From assembly GCF_013184495.1 (NCBI RefSeq), contig NZ_JAAOIY010000003.1:62001-126000 (forward strand): a stretch of DNA of 64,000 nt. Reading direction: 5' to 3'. This DNA is from Sporosarcina jiandibaonis. Lineage in GTDB: Bacteria > Bacillota > Bacilli > Bacillales_A > Planococcaceae. Both the position numbers and the translations under genes were made by a program. A model generated the notes under the pieces. It ran no database searches. It had not been told where the DNA came from and saw only the letters and a list, made by a program, of their open reading frames with translations. Shown here piece after piece: positions 60,280 to 64,000 of this stretch (the first letter of the stretch is position 1; every line of letters begins with the position of its first letter).

Positions 60280-62183
60280 TGAGAATCACGGATTTACTGA
60301 CAAAAGAAACGATTATTCTAGATATACAATCAAAGTCGAAGCCGGATATATTACAGGAATTGGTTACTCAACTAGACCAAGCAGGAACTTTAAATGATAG
60401 GGAATCCTTTATGAAGGATATTATAGCGCGTGAAGAACAAAGCTCGACGGGAATCGGCGATGGAATTGCAATTCCGCATGCGAAGTCTGCTGCCGTGAAG
60501 AAACCGGCAATTGCCTTCGGTCGATCAATCAAAGGGGTTGAATTTGAATCATTAGATGGACAACCTGCGCATATTTTCTTCATGATCGCGGCGAGTGATG
60601 GGGCAAACAATGATCACTTGGAGGCGCTTTCCAGATTGGCGACATTTTTGATGGATGATAAATTCAGAGAAAAGATACTTGCCGCCACGTCAAAAGAAGA
60701 ACTGCTAACCATTGTTAATAAAAAAGAGGTAGAGGTGGACGGACCTGAAGAAGTAGTTGAAGATGCCCCGAAAACAGCAGGGAAAATACTTGCGGTTACA
60801 GCTTGCCCAACAGGAATTGCGCACACGTTTATGGCTGCTGAGAAACTCTCTGAAACTGCGAAAAAAATGGGCATTTCGATTAAAGTTGAAACGAATGGTT
60901 CGAGTGGCGTGAAAAATCGATTGACGGATGCAGAAATAGCGGAGGCTGATTCGATTATTGTAGCTGCTGACACGAAAGTTGAGATGGCTCGTTTCAATGG
61001 AAAGCCTGTTATTCAAATTCCTGTCGGAAAAGCAATCTATGAAACTGAGGATATTTTAAATCGCGCTGTAAGTATCGATGCGCCGATTTTTAAGCATGAC
61101 GGCAAAGGTGACGATGAGAAAGCGGAATCTAGAGGCGGATTTTACAAGCATTTGATGAACGGTGTTTCTAATATGCTTCCATTCGTTGTTGGTGGCGGTA
61201 TATTGATCGCATTATCATTTTTCTGGGGGATTGAGTCGGGTAATCCGGACAGTCCGGAATACAACGCATTCGCGGCAATGCTAAGCGAAATTGGAGGCGG
61301 CAAGGCGTTCTTTTTGATGGTTCCAGTGTTAGCTGGATTCATTGCCTCAAGTATTGCGGATCGTCCTGGTTTTGCTCCGGGTATGGTTGGCGGATTGATT
61401 GCCATTACAGTTACCGGAGTAGAAGGAGCTGCTGGCGGATCCGGATTTCTAGGCGGATTAATTGCTGGATTTCTCGCGGGTTATTTAACATTGCTAGTAA
61501 AGAAGATATTTTCAAAATTACCTGATGGGCTTGAAGGGTTAAAGCCCGTATTGTTTTTCCCGGTATTCAGTATTGCATTTACGGGATTAGCCATGATGGT
61601 GATTAATCCACCGTTAACTAAGATCTATACGGGACTCACTTCGTTTTTGGAAGGACTTGGCGGCTCGAATGTTGTGCTGGTCGGGATTGTATTGGGTGCC
61701 ATGATGGCGATTGATCTGGGCGGCCCGATAAATAAAGCAGCGTATACATTTGGAATTGCGATGCTGGACGCTCAAAACTTCACGTTCATTGCGGCAGTCA
61801 TGGCAGCTGGAATGGTCCCGCCGCTTGGAATCGCTCTAGCCACGACATTGATTAAAAAGCGTTTTACGAAGCAGGAAAGAGAAGCTGGGAAGACCGCGTA
61901 TGTTCTCGGTGCATGCTTCATAACGGAAGGGGTAATTCCTTTCGCAGCAGCGGATCCGGCGCGCGTGATTCCAGCGTCTGTTGTTGGAGCAGCGGTTACG
62001 GGCGGACTTTCGATGTTCTTTGATATCGCTTTACGTGCACCGCATGGCGGCGTATTTGTCATGGGGCTTGTCGAGGGCGGCATTGGAAGCATATTTCTAT
62101 ATGCGATAGCGATAATCATCGGTACAATTGTAACCGCGCTACTTGCCGGGATGTTAAAAAAGAATAATCCACAGCTTGCATAA
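60276..62183 (+). CDS. fruA: Fructose-specific PTS enzyme IIABC
   Basis: A 635-residue fused PTS permease. IIA spans residues 1-145 with phospho-His68 in 'GIAIPHAKSAAV'. IIB spans about 170-265 with phospho-Cys in 'AVTACPTGIAHTFMAAEKL'. IIC spans about 285-632 with 'LPFVVGGGILIALSFFWG' and 'GGPINKAAYTFGIAM'. It imports fructose as fructose 1-phosphate, the substrate of FruK. ATG 60276 overlaps the fruK stop by four bases. The gene's terminator has been interrupted by an IS relic. Confidence 0.93.
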   Translation: MMRITDLLTKETIILDIQSKSKPDILQELVTQLDQAGTLNDRESFMKDIIAREEQSSTGIGDGIAIPHAKSAAVKKPAIAFGRSIKGVEFESLDGQPAHIFFMIAASDGANNDHLEALSRLATFLMDDKFREKILAATSKEELLTIVNKKEVEVDGPEEVVEDAPKTAGKILAVTACPTGIAHTFMAAEKLSETAKKMGISIKVETNGSSGVKNRLTDAEIAEADSIIVAADTKVEMARFNGKPVIQIPVGKAIYETEDILNRAVSIDAPIFKHDGKGDDEKAESRGGFYKHLMNGVSNMLPFVVGGGILIALSFFWGIESGNPDSPEYNAFAAMLSEIGGGKAFFLMVPVLAGFIASSIADRPGFAPGMVGGLIAITVTGVEGAAGGSGFLGGLIAGFLAGYLTLLVKKIFSKLPDGLEGLKPVLFFPVFSIAFTGLAMMVINPPLTKIYTGLTSFLEGLGGSNVVLVGIVLGAMMAIDLGGPINKAAYTFGIAMLDAQNFTFIAAVMAAGMVPPLGIALATTLIKKRFTKQEREAGKTAYVLGACFITEGVIPFAAADPARVIPASVVGAAVTGGLSMFFDIALRAPHGGVFVMGLVEGGIGSIFLYAIAIIIGTIVTALLAGMLKKNNPQLA

Positions 62184-62188
62184 GCGAA

Positions 62189-62322
62189 AGAACCCGTTGC
62201 TTGAACTGACCCAATAAAGTTAGACAAATATTCTATGCTGCTTCTAAGATCTGAACTCGGTACTCTACCGGGCTCAGATCTTTACGGGGCAGTTCATGCT
62301 ACTTTTCATAGCAACGGGTTCT
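62189..62322 (+). terminator. fruA terminator, stem interrupted by an insertion
   Basis: AGAACCCGTTGCT (62189-62201) and TAGCAACGGGTTCT (62309-62322) are arms of what was a 14-bp perfect hairpin with loop CTTTTCA, ending in ATTAAATT. A 95-bp element plus a 4-bp duplication now separates the arms. The arms can still pair around the element. Confidence 0.85.
62202..62296 (-). mobile_element. 95-bp internal-deletion relic of an IS3-family (IS150-group) element
   Basis: The ends are inverted: TGAACTGACCC (62202-62212) and GGGGCAGTTCA (62286-62296), 10 of 11 matching. TGCT is duplicated at 62198-62201 and 62297-62300, as expected for IS3-family target duplication. The minus strand still encodes the transposase OrfB C-terminus 'DLSPVEYRVQILEAA' and its stop (62233-62235). 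The other end reads CAATAAAGTTAGACA, typical of IS3-family termini. All else is deleted, making it MITE-like. Confidence 0.9.
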
Positions 62323-62323
62323 A

Positions 62324-62983
62324 TTAAATTATTTTCCATTTTCTTTTTTTAGCAACGGCTTTTAATTGTTCTTCGGGTTGAACAGCTATCGGATTCCCGA
62401 CTAAATCGAGCACCGATAAATCTGAATAGCTGTCGCCATAAGCGAAACTATTTGCCCAATCTATTTCTTTATTCGCCAAGGCTGTTTCAATTTGTGCATT
62501 TTTTTCAGTTCCTTGGACGTGGAGAATTGGCGTTTTTAAGTCGATAACTGAATTTTTAACAGGGATATTCGTGCCGATTATTTTATCGAATGGCAATCCA
62601 TCCAATGCGATATGTAAAAGTGGTGTATAAGCTCCGGAAACGAGCATGACATAGACATCATCTGAAGCATGTTGTTTAACTTTGGAGACAACGTCCGGAT
62701 TAAAGTCTTCTTGCATTTTCGCGGCTATTTCGCGGAAATATGTATCCAGTTCCTCGACGGATAAGTCTTTCAATGCATCCAAATAAATTTGCATTGAACG
62801 CTCGCGCATTTTATGTTTGGGATAAATTTTCATTTTATGGCCAATGTAAGGTGGTAGTATCGAAAGAAAAAAACGCTTGTATCTAGTATGGTAAACCGGA
62901 TGTTCTTTCAAATGGTCCATCAAAATTTGAAATGTCTCTTTTGCATACAAAGTACCATCAAAATCCACTATTGCAACCCGCAT
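62324..62983 (-). CDS. HAD-IB family phosphatase
   Basis: A 219-residue HAD-superfamily IB hydrolase. Motif I is 'VAIVDFDGTLYAKETF' (Asp nucleophile near residue 7), motif II 'VMLVSGAY', and motif III/IV 'FAYGDSYSDLSVLDLVGNPIAVQPEEQL'. Relatives are phosphoserine-phosphatase-like enzymes and lipid-phosphate phosphatases. The substrate is unknown. ATG 62983 fits the domain start; GTG 62992 is nearer GGAAGG. It is convergent with the fru operon. Confidence 0.83.
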   Translation of the reverse strand: MRVAIVDFDGTLYAKETFQILMDHLKEHPVYHTRYKRFFLSILPPYIGHKMKIYPKHKMRERSMQIYLDALKDLSVEELDTYFREIAAKMQEDFNPDVVSKVKQHASDDVYVMLVSGAYTPLLHIALDGLPFDKIIGTNIPVKNSVIDLKTPILHVQGTEKNAQIETALANKEIDWANSFAYGDSYSDLSVLDLVGNPIAVQPEEQLKAVAKKRKWKII

Positions 62984-63180
62984 CAATATCACCAGTTCCT
63001 TCCAATTAAGTTGCTTATAGTGAAATGATACAGTGTTTGCGGTGTTTCTGCAATGAAGGATGGGTGTAAATCATAAAGTACTACAATAAAAATATGAAAA
63101 AATTTCAACAATCTCCTCCCATACATTATTTAATGCAGCGATGTCAGCGTAAAATTTTATCGGTAAATAGAAATTTGTTC

Positions 63181-63410
63181 GCGCGTAAATCTCAGTTGGC
63201 GCGCATATAACCGTCCACGCGCACATAAAACTCAAAATCCGCGCATAAAAACTGCTAGGCGCGCAAAAAAATCGGCTGAGCATAGAAAATCTTATTTCCG
63301 CGCATAAATCTCTATAAGCGCTCATATAAGCAGTCCACGCGCGCATTAAATTCTAAATCCGCGCATATAAGCATCCTTGCGCGCATAAAACTCAAAATCC
63401 GCGCATAAAA
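63181..63410. repeat. Tandem GCGCATAAA array with 20-bp pitch
   Basis: Twelve units occur, with the core at about 63181, 63201, 63221, 63241, 63261, 63281, 63300, 63321, 63341, 63361, 63381 and 63401, mostly GCGCATA(A/T)A. One longer segment (CGCGCATAAAACTCAAAATCCGCGCATAAAAACTGC type) recurs at 63220 and 63380. It fills the gap between the HAD gene and the CotF-like gene; the last unit touches the latter's terminator. Confidence 0.9.
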
Positions 63411-63440
63411 ACTGCCACTTACGAAATAAAAGTGGCAGTT
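63410..63440 (-). terminator. Rho-independent terminator of the cotF-like gene
   Basis: AACTGCCACTT-N9-AAGTGGCAGTT, followed on the minus strand by TTTTATGCGC. Confidence 0.85.
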
Positions 63441-63456
63441 GGTATTTTATTCAACT

Positions 63457-64000
63457 TTACTGTAAATTCTGCTGATTCGGCATGGCCGGTTGACCGACGG
63501 TTGCAAATGAATTCAGTAATTGCTGCATATCTTGTTGTGCAAGTTGAGGCACTTGATAATAGTGGTGCTTATTTTGATAAATGGAAAGTTCGTAAGCCAT
63601 CTCGATACAGTTCGGAACTGAATCCGCAAGCACACGACGCACAACTGGATTAGTGGCTTCAAGAGCAGCCATCGTCTTAGCTGAAGCCGCCGTTTTTGCG
63701 GCATCAAGCATGAAACCAGAAATGATTTCATCGGATAATTCTGATTCCGATTGGATTGGTTTTTTCGGTTGAGATGCTTTCATGCCGTATACAAAATCAT
63801 TGCCCTGTGTCATTTTATAACTTCCGGTTGGATGTGATGGATCTTTACCTGTCTTAAAAGCTTCTACAGTAATGTTGTATTCATCTAAGGCGAAGCGGTA
63901 TTGACGATCCAAAATATCGAGTAATTCCGGATCCTTTACTTGTGGGCGAAGTAATATCATCTGGTTTAAAGCTGCAACTGAGCCTGAAAGAACTTCGTGA
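63457..64000 (-). CDS. Spore coat protein, CotF family (5' end outside window)
   Basis: A reading frame open to the window edge. Before the internal Met at 63960 it reads 'HEVLSGSVAALNQ', which belongs to the domain, so the start lies beyond 64000. Visible CotF-like parts are 'LLRPQVKDPELLDILDRQYRFALDEYN' and 'GFMLDAAKTAASAKTMAALEATNPVVRRVLADSVPNCIEMAYELSIYQNKHHYYQVP'. A Gln-rich tail follows ('AQQDMQQLLNSF...PNQQNLQ'). CotF-type proteins are ferritin-like helical coat proteins of spores. It has its own terminator. Confidence 0.85.
   Translation of the reverse strand, partial: HEVLSGSVAALNQMILLRPQVKDPELLDILDRQYRFALDEYNITVEAFKTGKDPSHPTGSYKMTQGNDFVYGMKASQPKKPIQSESELSDEIISGFMLDAAKTAASAKTMAALEATNPVVRRVLADSVPNCIEMAYELSIYQNKHHYYQVPQLAQQDMQQLLNSFATVGQPAMPNQQNLQ

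Noticed and set aside
63071..63346. Minus-strand ORF of 91 codons, Cys/Ala/Tyr-rich
   Set aside because: It is a reading of the GCGCATAAA array; 20-bp repeats give shifting frames and no domain.

Overview
The window is AT-rich, gene-dense DNA from an aerobic, endospore-forming member of the Bacillales. Spore genes support this: tlp, an alpha/beta-type SASP and a CotF-like coat protein. So do strong Gram-positive ribosome binding sites, frequent TTG/GTG starts, a SigB-type promoter before a ysnF-like gene, and B. subtilis-like families (YqhG/YqhH, YugN, YpsA, RNase J1, KatE, Isp, the yrkE-J set). A urea transporter and a NorB-like exporter would suit a Sporosarcina-like Planococcaceae. That placement is inference; there is no rRNA or tRNA in the window to confirm it.

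Layout. 0.3-15 kb: two tiny genes, a frameshifted CBS-domain gene, a urea transporter, glycerate kinase, alkaline phosphatase, a PLL-type beta-propeller lectin, NorB-like exporter, acyltransferase, SurA-like lipoprotein, tlp, OsmC, AbgT-type transporter and pcm. Six copies of a small MITE-like repeat are scattered between these genes. 15.5-18 kb: UPF0158, YugN-like, and a CtaG-like/DUF2243 membrane pair. 18-22.7 kb: a CstR-controlled reactive-sulfur operon (cstR, DsrE-like, two rhodaneses, TusA-rhodanese, rhodanese-MBL persulfide dioxygenase-like, TusA, TauE/SafE) with four ACCC-N4-GGGT operators. 22.8-28.3 kb: a pRiA4b ORF-3 fragment, a catalytically degenerate serine-recombinase-like protein next to a SulP/Usp pair, the YqhH/YqhG pair and a candidate ncRNA. 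28.3-39.9 kb: mixed metabolic and stress genes (GNAT, Ogt, SASP, SelO, YsnF), a decayed NERD gene, and a MarR/MhqO pair. 40-50 kb: long-form ATP sulfurylase, an aldo/keto reductase, RNase J1, a LysM-3D protein, catalase and YpsA with a long structured leader. 51-64 kb: a TetR-regulated drug-type ABC exporter, MetA, ferredoxin, intracellular subtilisin, the fruR-fruK-fruA operon, a HAD phosphatase and the edge of a cotF-like gene.

The least explained signals are non-coding. Three intergenic regions carry different short core motifs repeated at the same pitch of about 20-21 bp. Three stretches with good promoters and terminators look like structured RNAs I could not assign. A 95-bp IS3-family internal-deletion relic sits inside the stem of the fruA terminator, with an intact 4-bp target duplication.
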